This document shows, piece after piece, positions 1 through 12,500 of a stretch of DNA of 64,000 nucleotides. The translations under genes and the position numbers were made by a program. Location: NCBI GenBank assembly GCA_037893245.1, contig JBAIAA010000238.1:1612001-1676000 (forward strand). The letters are read 5' to 3'. The DNA comes from Crossaster papposus (lineage: Eukaryota; Echinodermata; Asteroidea; Velatida; Solasteridae). Numbering within the stretch: the stretch's first letter is position 1; each line of letters opens with the position of its first letter. The notes under the pieces were generated by a model. The model was not told the DNA's origin, did no database searches, and saw nothing but the letters and a program-made list of their open reading frames with translations.

Positions 1-241
1 TTAACCAGTTCGCGCCGGATGACGTATATAAATACAAAGTTTTCCCCAAATTCAAAACGGATGACGCATAAACACGCCAAGTTCAAGTTCGGAAATGTCT
101 GTCAGCAGCGAGCAAGGCCGGAAATGCGTGGGTGTGCTTCCCGGTACTATCAGCCTGAACCTGCTTCGGATCGAGTTTCGTTAAAAATAATCCCGCGCGT
201 CGGCTCGGTGATGTTAAAATAATCACGGCGCGAATTGGTTA
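1..241 (+). mobile_element. Family-A MITE (TTAACCAGTTCGCGCCGG ends), full copy
   Basis: Starts TTAACCAGTTCGCGCCGG and ends CGGCGCGAATTGGTTAA with TTAA at both borders, about 240 bp. TTAA target duplications are typical of piggyBac-type elements, so this is probably a piggyBac-derived MITE (inference). A 67-codon frame inside is shared with other copies. Confidence 0.88.
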
Positions 242-299
242 ATTGTTTTTAAGGGCTTGTAAAGGGAATTTTTCTTGGGAGCATATTTTGTGCCACTCT

Positions 300-551
300 G
301 TAACCAGTTCGCGTCTGGTTTATTTTCAAGTTATTGGGCCCACTGGCGAGATTATTTTTCATTGAAAAAAAAAATGGTTTGTTTTTTTATCAGTATTTTT
401 ATTCTTGTTTTGATAACTACAAGATGCCGAGACTTGGTTCACTAGCACCGTCATTTACATATTTCCGGCCTTGCTCGTGACGTGTTTATGCGTCATCCGT
501 TTTGAATCTGGGGAAAACTTTGCGTTTATATCCGGCGCGAACTGGTTATAT
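300..551 (-). mobile_element. Family-A MITE, rearranged copy
   Basis: Both ends match family A (ACCAGTTCGCG at the left, CCGGCGCGAACTGGTTA at the right), but about 120 bp in the middle (320-440) is unrelated and A/T-rich. It is separated from the neighbouring copy by only about 60 bp. Confidence 0.75.
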
Positions 552-3344
552 CTCCACTTAGCCAAGCGTAGCCGCAAACATACACCCATTATGACATGGG
601 TAACCCCACATTGTGTTTGGAGTGGTTATTTTTTCATAATGGGGTTATAAGTTGTCCAGGCCCATGAGCTGGTTTTAAACTGTGTACCCACAAATAATGT
701 AATGATTAAATAATCATGTTAAGCAGTGTTATCTTTCAGATCTAGAAATTGGTGGGGATCTATATATTGGTGTGGATGTTTATCTATGATAAACAGTAGT
801 TAGTGTGACCCTTGTGTATAAAAAGAACATTTTTGGCTTGATATTTCTTTTTAAGTAAACAGAAAATACTTGGTGTGTAATGAGTTCAGTTCTTTTGCCA
901 CTTGGCCCAGTGGTCTCCTTCACCTGCCCTTTTGTAATATTTGTGCACATTTATGTAGTCCATAGAAAACAAAGGGTCTACCAGCAAGAGATTTAGCAAT
1001 AGGGACCATGTGTAGGTTGCCTAGATGTGATTAGATGTGATAGTCACCTATTAAACCAACCATATGTAACCTGTTCCAACGAAACCCGGACAAAGTCGCA
1101 CAATGTGTTTTGTCACAATGTACTCCTAAAGTTATTTCGGGATGGATTTTACCATTTTGAGGTTTTAGGTTGTCCTAAGTCACTCACTATTAATCTACAA
1201 TCTCCTCAAATTTGAACAAAATCCATCTACCAGAAATGTGTTTTTTTGTCAATGTTGTGAAACATTTGTGTATAGAAATAATACGCTTTTCTGAACTTCA
1301 AAGCTGTTTATCTCATAATTTGGTTGTCAGGGTTTTATCACTAAATCCAGACCCCAGGGAAGATAGGGTGGGGGTACATATGTAAATGATACATCATTTT
1401 AAAGCTGAGAACCTAGAGAATTTGAAAAAAGCTAAATCTGAAAAACTAAAAAGTCGACTTTGTCCGGGTTTCGTTGGAACAGGTTTCGTTGGAACAGGTC
1501 ACATATTGTTATAATTTGTATTTCAGCATTTCGGTGAGAAGTAAATTGCCAATAATGTACCAGTTGAAATAATGCCAAATCTGACGCCGTTGTGATGTAC
1601 AAATCAATTCAGATTTCTGTTGAACTTGGACTCCTTTTTCCTATTATTAGTTAAACCCTCTCACGTGAACGGTCACCTCATCAACTCCACTTGCGCAATA
1701 CTGCCAATAAATCAGTGTTGCCACTGCTTGAGAGATCTTTCAAGATCTTGAAAGATTAAATGTGAATTTACATGTATTTTATTAGTATTACACTAGGTTG
1801 TGTACTGATTTACATAGGCTTGAAAGATCTTAAAAGATTTTGGATGCTGATCTTGAAAGAAATGAACGAGTCTAAAATTCATACCACACTGGTATTCTCT
1901 TGCATTAGATTATACACATGACAGCATATCAGCCTTTGACCAGTAGCTGCACTGCACAATGGACCATAGCGTGCAGCTGTCATACAGCCAGTGTTCTACA
2001 GCATTCCACGACAGATTGAATAGCGGGGCACAGCCATAGCTGCACCCCCAAGGGATAATTTTCGAGCCTCCAGTACGTTTATTAAATCTAATGGTCCCTA
2101 ATGTACGACGTAGTAACTGTGGTACAGTGGTTTTTTTTATCAGAGTAAAATTTTATGTTCCGAAGGAAAATTAGGTGCTTGAAAACTGCACTCTTAGAAG
2201 AAAGAAAAAAGTTTCTATGTGCAGTTTTAAATATATTAGATATATTCTTTAGACCTTTGGGTAAAATTATTTATATGCAGATAAGTTAAAAATGTACTTT
2301 GTCCTTTTTTTTATATGAATGTTTTGTGAATTGCAACAGCATGAGTTATTTATTATGTAATAGTTTAAATAAAAATGAATTTAATGTAGCAACTTGATAC
2401 CTGGAATTCGTTGTGTTTATTTGAGGCAGGAAGTTGGGAAACGAAGTGTGACTTTTACTACATTTCTAGTTACATGTACATGCAATCTATTTATTCCACC
2501 TTTAAATAGTTTCCAAAACGACCACTTTAATGCGCTACACCTTGCATCACTATGCATTCTTGGACAGGCAAATTTATAATTAATGCCTATGACTAGCTTA
2601 GTTTTAGTGTTTCTGGAGCTGATTACGGAATGTAATAGCAGCTCGCTCTATCCTCTAGTAACCACGCCTTTATATAATCCTGCAGCCGCCAAATAGAGGA
2701 AATTCCCGAGGATTAACAATATAGCGCAAGACCCAGACAATTCCCAGCCCTGCTTTGACCCAGGTAATGGGTCACCTATCCTACAGCCCCCAACCCTGAA
2801 CATGGGATCCAGTGTTTCCCCTGGCTAATGAACTAAACGAGGTGGTAAACATTCATGATTAAAACAAAATGAATGCTGCGCTCACAAAAATGCGCGATGA
2901 TTTCATCTGCACATCCAAATTGTGAGTTCTTGATACATGCAGGTCAAGGAAAACACTCAGAAATTAAACAAAATATAATTTTTGTGTATAAGTATTCCCT
3001 TATATTGCAAATTTTCACAGCATTGTAATATTGGCAAACATTTTGTGAGGTGGGCCACCTCACGTTTGAATGGGCAGGGGAAACACTGATGGGATCTTCT
3101 ACATCCCTGCGCCCCCAACCCTCCAGCCGGATGAGATGTTCTGTACCCTCAAACCTGCACCCAGAGTTGACCAGAGAATCTACATTATTAAGATATTGTG
3201 TTATAACAAGCAAATAAACAAATGTGAAAAGCTAATTTCCCACTTTTTTGCAATAGGTGGTCGCACAAAATTACACATGGGCAAAGTTCTCAAAAATATA
3301 TGACACAACTCCTGTATCCAGAGCCTTCAGTACACACCCACTGC
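552..3344. other. Intergenic, no gene recognised
   Basis: Contains one MITE (1061-1507), a patch of TTCAAGATCTTGAAAGAT-like repeats around 1730-1860, and an inverted pair of CAGGGGAAACACTG at 2809-2823 and 3073-3087. The open frames are short and lack splice-supported extensions. Confidence 0.6.
1061..1507. mobile_element. MITE with CCTGTTCCAACGAAACCCGG ends
   Basis: CATATGTAACCTGTTCCAAC at the left is mirrored by GTTGGAACAGGTCACATAT at the right. The right end repeats the TTTCGTTGGAACAGGT segment twice. Arms are about 40 bp and the total is about 450 bp. Confidence 0.82.
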
Positions 3345-3549
3345 CTTAGCCAGTTCGCGCCGGATGACGAATATAAACGCAAAGTTTTCTCCAAATTCAA
3401 AACGAATGACACATAAACACGCCACGAGCAAGGCCGGAAATGTCTGTCAGCAGCAAGCAAGGCCAGAAATGTGTGGGTGTGCGTACTGGCTGCCTGAACC
3501 CGCTTCGGATCGAGTTTGGTTAAAAATAATCCCGGCGCGAACTGGTTAA
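3345..3549 (+). mobile_element. Family-A MITE at the 3' end of DPH7
   Basis: Runs from TTAGCCAGTTCGCGCCGG to CGGCGCGAACTGGTTAA. Its right-hand TTAA is read on the minus strand as the last base of a Ser codon followed by TAA, the DPH7 stop. Confidence 0.87.
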
Positions 3550-6500
3550 GAGTCTGAGACAGGCATCGTTGAACTCTTGATACACCGTTTTCTTCCCACG
3601 GACCACTCAACTTTCCACACGTGGAGAATGTGATCATAAAAGGAACATGATGCAACCATCTCAGAAGGCGAATGCTCGTCTGTCTGTTGACCACACATGC
3701 TACTTGTAGAAATATCTGTAGTGGTCGGCAAGTTGTCTTCTTTGTGTTGTGGCTTTGCCGTACAGTCACATTTGTCTTTCTGATCTGCTGTGTCGATTGA
3801 GGTATTTGCCTCATCCTCGTTGCGATACATTGGTCTAGTTTCCTCTTGAGAAGATCCCATCTCACCAGTGAAGCGGGGTGCACGCCTGCACCAATCTACT
3901 CCATACGCCAGGGATTGGTGCTCTTTGTATGAAGCAACAAGAGGCTGGACATTCCCATCTTGAAAAGAGAAACAAAATAGGCAACTTGTCTTTTTTGTAT
4001 GCATGTATTGTAGGTTAAAGCATTAATGTCCACTAATTAAAGGTAGGATACACCATTTGCAGATATTGAAAATATTTACTACCAAATTATTAAGAAATAT
4101 CTTTCCATTTAAAAGTAGGAAATGATTCTAGGCATCTAGCAAAATGATTGCGCTAGATATCCTGTAATTATCCTGAAAAATAGAATTTTATGAAGAAATA
4201 TTTGCGATTGCCGTCTGGCGATCGCGAAATAACAAAGATAATAAAAATAACTGCTCAAAAACAAACGCCGTTTTTTTCTTGATTTTCTTAGTATCCATGA
4301 TTGTAAAACTTTGACAGCTGGTTGAAAACAAATGCTGTTCTTTGTGCTTTTCTTGACATCCATGATTGTAAAACCAGACATAAGTTATTGTTTTTGGAAA
4401 AGTAAGATATTGTTATTTCTATTTAGTACACATCTTCAGCTTTCATTTGGTACTAAAACCACCTTTATACCATACATACTTCCAATTTTTGGAGGATTTT
4501 ATTTCAATGTATTTGGGAGATAAATTACCACTTTTAGGACACAGTTTGACTCAATGCGTAATTTTTGTACTTTCTCATCAATAAAGTTGATTTTGTTTAA
4601 CTGAGGGTTAAAGTTAAGTATACATATTAAAGAATAAAAAAATAACGAAAAACAAAAATCGATGTCCGCCAGATTTTTCACCCCATTTTAACTTTGACGA
4701 GCTGTATCTCGAAATAGCCTGTGCGACTTATGTCGGGTTTTGTAGGAGCTCGTCACATTTAACCTGTTTGCGACATAATAACCTTTTATTGTGAAATGGG
4801 TCACATTTAGCATAAAATGTTGTATAAAACAGTAAAGACACATTGTACCAGTGTTCTAGCCACAGTGGGCGGCGCCGGGCGGTACCGCCCGGCACTGCAA
4901 ATTTCCGCCCGGCTCTTGGGTTCAAATTGGCTGTTGTTTTTTTTAATATCAAATTATAGGCACAAAAGAAAAAGAGGAGATACAAAGTCACGTTAATCAT
5001 GTTCATGTAGTAATTTATTTTATTAACTTAGCTAGACTTTCACAGAAACATGCAAAAATGAACTGGACCCCCGGCCGTGAGGCGCGAGAGCTCCGCTCGC
5101 TGCGCTCGCAACGCTTCGCAATCTGATAATTTACCCGGCACTAAAAAGGTCCTAGCTAGAACTCTGCATCGTACTTACCGACAACAGTTTCACAATCCAT
5201 GATATGGAACCCGTTGTGCATGCAAGCAGCCAGGAGCAAGTTGCCATGGCAGGGATGCCATTTTAATCTCCAGACACCCCCGCCTACACTGGTCTCTGTC
5301 AATGGTCGCTGCATTTGTCTCGTATCCCATAGCATCACTGACTCATCATAGCTAAGTAGTTGGAACAAAAAACAATACACTGTCTATAAACAAGACTCTT
5401 TTACTCAATTACTTTTCTTATTTCAAATAAATGAGAAAGACAATTTACAATGCAAAGAAACCCCACAGTGCAAAGAAACCCCACAGTGCAAAGAAACCCC
5501 ACAGTGCAAAGAAACCCCACAGTGCAAAGAAACCCCACAGTGCAAAGAAACCCCACAGTGCAAATATACCCCACAGTGCAAATATACCCCACAGTGCAAA
5601 TATACCCCACAGTGCAAATATACCCCACAGTGCAAATATACCCCACAGTGCAAATATACCCCACAGTGCAAATATACCCCACAGTGCAAATATACCCCAC
5701 AGTGCAAATATACCCCACAGTGCAAATATACCCCACAGTGCAAATATACCCCACAGTGCAAATATACCCCACAGTGCAAATATACCCCACAGTGCAAATA
5801 TACCCCACAGTGCAAATATACCCCACAGTGCAAATATACCCCACAGTGCAAATATACCCCACTGTGCAAATATACCCCACTGTGCAAATATACCCCACTG
5901 TGCAAATATACCCCACTGTGCAAATATACCCCACTGTGCAAATATACCCCACTGTGCAAATATACCCCACTGTGCAAATATACCCCACTGTGCAAATATA
6001 CCCCACTGTGCAAATATACCCCACTGTGCAAATATACCCCACTGTGCAAATATACCCCACTGTGCAAATATACCCCACTGTGCAAATATACCCCACTGTG
6101 CAAATATACCCCACTGTGCAAATATACCCCACTGTGCAAATATACCCCACTGTGCAAATATACCCCACTGTGCAAATATACCCCACTGTGCAAATATACC
6201 CCACTGTGCAAATATACCCCACTGTGCAAATATACCCCACTGTGCAAATATACCCCACTGTGCAAATATACCCCACTGTGCAAATATACCCCACTGTGCA
6301 AATATACCCCACTGTGCAAATATACCCCACTGTGCAAATATACCCCACTGTGCAAATATACCCCACTGTGCAAATATACCCCACTGTGCAAATATACCCC
6401 ACTGTGCAAATATACCCCACTGTGCAAATATACCCCACTGTGCAAATATACCCCACTGTGCAAATATACCCCACTGTGCAAATATACCCCACTGTGCAAA

Positions 6501-9500
6501 TATACCCCACTGTGCAAATATACCCCACTGTGCAAATATACCCCACTGTGCAAATATACCCCACTGTGCAAATATACCCCACTGTGCAAATATACCCCAC
6601 TGTGCAAATATACCCCACTGTGCAAATATACCCCACTGTGCAAATATACCCCACTGTGCAAATATACCCCACTGTGCAAATATACCCCACTGTGCAAATA
6701 TACCCCACTGTGCAAATATACCCCACTGTGCAAATATACCCCACAGTGCAAATATACCCCACAGTGCAAATATACCCCACAGTGCAAATATACCCCACAG
6801 TGCAAATATACCCCACAGTGCAAATATACCCCACAGTGCAAATATACCCCACAGTGCAAATATACCCCACAGTGCAAATATACCCCACAGTGCAAATATA
6901 CCCCACAGTGCAAATATACCCCACAGTGCAAATATACCCCACAGTGCAAATATACCCCACAGTGCAAATATACCCCACAGTGCAAATATACCCCACAGTG
7001 CAAATATACCCCACAGTGCAAATATACCCCACAGTGCAAATATACCTCACTGTGCAAATATACCTCACAGTGCAAATATACCTCACTGTGCAAATAAACC
7101 TCACAGTGCAAATAAACCTCACAGTGCAAATAAACCTCACTGTGCAAATATACCTCACTGTGCAAATAAACCTCACAGTGCAAATAAACCTCACAGTGCA
7201 AATAAACCTCACAGTGCAAATAAACCTCACAGTGCAAATATACCTCACAGTGCAAATATACCTCACAGTGCAAATATACCTCACAGTGCAAATATACCTC
7301 ACTGTGCAAATAAACCTCACTGTGCAAATAAACCTCACTGTGCAAATAAACCTCACTGTGCAAATAAACCTCACTGTGCAAATATACCTCACTGTGCAAA
7401 TATACCTCACTGTGCAAATATACCTCACTGTGCAAATATACCTCACTGTGCAAATATACCTCACTGTGCAAATACACCTCACAAATACAATGCAAATAAA
7501 CCTCACAATGTAAATAAACCTCACAGTAACAAATGCTTCCAAAGACTATCAATAATTGGTCTTATTCTCTTTCAATTATTCTATGAATTGTACACAATAA
7601 ATTATACACATTAACCCTCCCTTACGATAACCTTCACGTAAATATAAATTTATTTAGATTAACTAGACTCTCACACGAGTCTGCTTATATACCCTGTTTC
7701 TTTACAGTATAGTACTTCGGTTGCTAATTGTATAGTACTTTTGACCGTGCATAGCTAAAAACTAAAAATACCATGCGACTCACTCTTGGCCTATCAAGGC
7801 ACAGAATATGTGGTGGAGGTGTTATAATAGGAAAAAGTTATTGGTTTGACAATCAGAGATATTAGCGTTTAATTTTCTACCTAAATGTTCTCGTTAATTT
7901 TGTCTATCTGTAGACCATAAACAAGAGATGTCCCCAACATGCCTAATGGTGATTACCTTCCAGAAGCTAGGAGATACTCCCTGTGTCCATTGCTATGCAA
8001 GCTGCATACACCCATGCTGTGACTGTCAAAAACAACACACATCATGATTAAGTTAATAATCAAACCCAGATATCAAAATCAAACTTCGAAACGTTGTATA
8101 CAAGAGTGGTAAATAAAAACAAAAACACGGAACAAACTATTTTCAGTACCCTCCGACCAGGAAAACTAGTTTGGATAGACGGAAAATCTTACTAAATGAA
8201 AAATGATACCAAGATCAGCCAATTTGGTCCAGTTGTTTTCATTCCAGGGACCTCTTTCTGGAACCAAGTCGGTTGTACGGTGCCAATATTTATGTTAAAG
8301 GTAGGATACTCCATTTGCAGATATCAAAAAAATTTACTACAGAATTATTAAGAAATAACTTACTTATTTTAAAAGTAAATAATGATTGTAGGCATCCAGC
8401 AAAATGATGAATTGTATTAAAATACTTCACCATCGCCGGTTATTTCAGGCAATAACCAATGATGTATCCTACCTTTACATCCACCCATTCCTGATAATTC
8501 AAGCAATTACCAATGGTGTATCCTACCTTTACATCCACCCATTCCTGATAATTCAAGCAATTACCAATGGAGTATCCTACTTTTACATCCACCCATTCAT
8601 TATAATTCAAGCAATTACCAATGGTGTATCCTAACTTTATTTAAGGAATGACTTTGTACCTTTTACTTATAAACAGCGGTTTATCACAAGGTGTTCTTGT
8701 ATCCCATCCTTTCAACCTGCAATCATCACCACCTGAATCAATTAACAAAATGAAATTATACAAATAATCAATTTTTGTGAGTGCAATGATAAGAATAATG
8801 TCATTTGGTGACAGGTGGAATGTTTCATTCCACTCGGCTTCACCTCGTAGAATGCAACATTCCATCTGTAACCAAATGACATTTTTCTTTTCTTAACAAG
8901 TTCGCGCCGAATGACGTATATAAACGCAAAGTTTTCCCCAGATTCAAAAAGGATGATGCATAAACACGCCACGAGCAAGGCCGGAAATGTCTGTCAGCAG
9001 CGAGCAAGGCCGGAAATGTTCTTCCCAGTACCATTGGCCTGAACCCGCCTCGGATCGTGTTTCATTAAAAATAATCCCGCGTGTCGGCTCAGTGATGTTA
9101 ACTGGTGCGACTGGTTAAAGGTAGGATACACCATTGTAAAATTGCCTGAATTATCATAAATGGGTGGATTTGGGGTGTTGTATAGCCAAAATTCCATGCA
9201 TTTATCATTTAACTGAACAAATCTCGTTTCACCAATCTGCAGAAATATTAGTTTACGGTTGATTTCAATTACCAATCATACAAAATCTGTGACCTGGCAC
9301 CACGAAATGAGTGGAAAGTCGCAAAATAACAAAATTAACATTATTACATTTCTAGAAAGAAGAAGTCCTAATCTTTCAAAAGATCTATTGCGTGTTGTTG
9401 TAGCTTATTCCTAGCCGCCGCTATACTCTTTTGAAATTGCTGAAGTCGTACTCCCTTGTTTTGAGAAAACAGAGTTCAAAGTCCGTAAACCGTGCCAACT

Positions 9501-12500
9501 TTACTATCACTCGGTGCAATTCAGCCACCAAAAAACACACTTTAGAGTTTTAATTGAGCTATACAATTTTGGGATATGATAAAGAAGTTTTTTTGTATGT
9601 AAAAACGTCAACAACTTAAAAACCGACCTCCCACTTGATAAATTGACGTTTCGGCCAATAACTTGTTTTGACCATGTGCGACTTTCCGCTCATTCCTTTT
9701 TATTATATGTTTACTGCTCATCGTTGGACAATTATTTCGCAGTAAGTTAATAGATACTATTATTATTATTATTAGGTTGAGCATAGTAATTTACCAGAGT
9801 ATACCACGCTGGGTTGCCAGTAATCAAAGGCTGCTATCCAAGCCTCAAATCCGTGAGCTGGCCAGTGAAGCACACTCTCAATACTGGACGGACCATCACG
9901 CAGACGACACAGTGTGAGACATCCCTTAGAATCACTCACAATAATACACGGATTCTGACTGCAAATACAAAAATATCAAAATCAAAACAATTCTTCATAT
10001 TTAAAAAAACTTTGTTCATAGAGGGTGTTTATGTTTTATTCCACTTGTAATCCTATGGACGACCAGAGCATACTGGTCGAAACGTCAAGTTAAACCACCG
10101 GTTCTTATCAGAACCACCCTACCTCTTCTCAAAAAAGATCCTTTCACATGGTGTTACCGCAAATCTTCTAAGTATAATCCTATAGACCTACACACTTATG
10201 CCTTTTGTGGAACACTGAATAAGAAAAAACTGGTTGACCAGTTTTAAACAAGTCAGGTTGGCATAGCGGTTCTTTCCTCGCCTTCCACCGCTATGACCCA
10301 GGTTCAAACCCCACCTGGGCCAATGTGGATTGGGTTTTCAGTCCCTACCTGATTTTGTCGGTTTTCCCCCAGGATATTAATTCTTCTGAGGTTTTCTTCC
10401 CACCTCTAAAACTGTACCTTCTTCTCATTGTCTTCTCTCTACAGGTTTCTTCAGGCTTGCGAGCTACAGTGCCTAGAGCGCTTTTGAGGGATCCTTGGTT
10501 TTATTACCAGAAGGAATTAATAATAATAATAATAATGAACGTCTTTACAAGTAGCCCCATTCAATGTGAATAAACCCAGTGCCTTGATTGTTCAATTCAC
10601 GTCGATACTTGCCTGTGATATTTACCCGTGTTCCAGTCTAGAGACAAGGCTAAGCAATCGTTCTCCTCGCTGACCTTATGGCAGGCAGTTGACTGTAACA
10701 TAAAGCTAGTATCAGCCTGCATGGAAATACAACACAAACGTGTCGACAAAAAATCCTACATGCAAGTCAGAAATACGCTGTCTTGATCTCCAACTGTGCA
10801 ATCCGCCTTAAAGGTAGGATACACCGTTTGCAGATATAGAAAATATTTACTACCGAATTATTAAGAAATATCTTACTCATTTGAGAGTAAATAATGATTC
10901 TAGGCATCCAGCAAAATGATTGCGCTAAATATCCTGTAATTATTCTGAAAAATAGAATTTCGCGATCGCGAAAAAACAAAAATTAGCAATTACCAATGGT
11001 GTATCCTACCTTTAAAGTAGATACACCATTGATAATTGCTTGAATTATCAGGAATAGGTAGATTTGGGAGGTTGTATTTTATAGTAAATATTGTTTAACT
11101 GGCCTGTCTGAAGTTTTAAAATCATGGATGTCGAGAAACATCGGGCAGTTATTCTTATGTTATTTTTATTTTTTTCGCGATCACCGTCCGGCGATCGGGA
11201 ATGTTTTTGATCAAATTATATTTTTTTCGAATAATTACAGGATATCTAGCACAATCATTTGTCTTGATGCCTAGAATCATTATTTACTTTTAAATAAGTA
11301 AGATGTTTCTTAATAATTCGGTAGTAAATATTTTCGATATCTGCAAATGGTGTATCCTACCTTTAAGTTAAAGTATCCAAAAGAAAAGAAAATAATTCTT
11401 GTAATTTGGGATTCTTGTAATTTGGGAATCTTGCCTTGATGAGGACTTCAATGTGAGCACTGCCCTGAGTAATAGTGGGACAGATAGGGAAAATATTTTG
11501 GGGAATTGTGCCCTCGATAACAAAAGTAAAATTTGGCACTCAGTCGGAGTAGGTCATGAGAAAGATATTTAGATATAGCCATGGCAGATTTGCCATGGCA
11601 GATTTGCCATGGCTCCATCACCATTGCCACACTGCATGAATAAAGCTGAAATGAAGACGGGGTTTGGAAAACAGCCCTAGTGTCTTACTATTTTCGACCT
11701 AATAACGTAACGGCATTGTTTACATGCGAAGTCAGGACGCCAGACAAACAAAAAGACATACTGTCACAAAGGAAAACTCACATGTAAACAAAGCTCACCT
11801 TTGAGCAAACTGCAAGCAGTTGAAGTTCCCCACTGGCATTAACAACTCCTAGTAGTGGCTGCTCTGCAACTGAATAATGGCACCTGGACAAAATGAAATG
11901 GACATGTAAACATTTAGAGGCTCATATGTGAGGCTCTATGTAAGGCTCTGTGTGATGCTCTAAGCGAGGCTCTATGCGAGGCTCTAAGCGAGGCTCTATG
12001 CGGGGCTCTATGCGAGGCTCTAAGCGAGGCTCTAAGCGAGGCTCTATGCGAGGTTCTATGCGAGGCTCTATGCGAGGCTCTTATGCGAGGCTCATATGCG
12101 AGGCTCTGTGTAAGGCTCTAAGCGAGGCTCTAAGCGAGGCTCTATGCGGGGCTCTATGCGGGGCTCTATGCGGGGCTCTATGCGGGGCTCTAAGCAAGGC
12201 TCTATGCGGGGCTCTATGCGGGGCTCTATGCGGGGCTCTATGCGGGGCTCTATGCGGGGTTCTATGTGGGGCTCTATGTGAGGTGAGGTTCTATGTGAGG
12301 TGAGGTTCTATGTGAGGTGAGGCTCTATGTGAGGTGAGGCTCTATGTGAGGTGAGGCTCTATGTGAGGTGAGGCTCTATGTGAGGCTCTATGTGAGGTTC
12401 TGTGTGAGGCTCTATGTGAGGTTCTGTGTGAGGCTCTGTGTGAGGTTCTGTGTGAGGCTCTGTGTGAGGCTCTGTGTGAGGCTCTATGTGAGGCTCTATG

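Noticed and set aside
5450..7515. CRISPR-like regularly spaced repeat
   Set aside because: No spacers: units are contiguous and nearly identical, and the context is a eukaryotic intron.
5401..7614. Several 687-727 codon open frames on both strands, apparent giant repeat proteins (ANIPHS, VQIYPT, YICTVG units)
   Set aside because: They are translations of the 18-bp satellite in different frames, open only because the period is a multiple of 3. They lie inside a DPH7 intron and lack any non-repeat coding flank.
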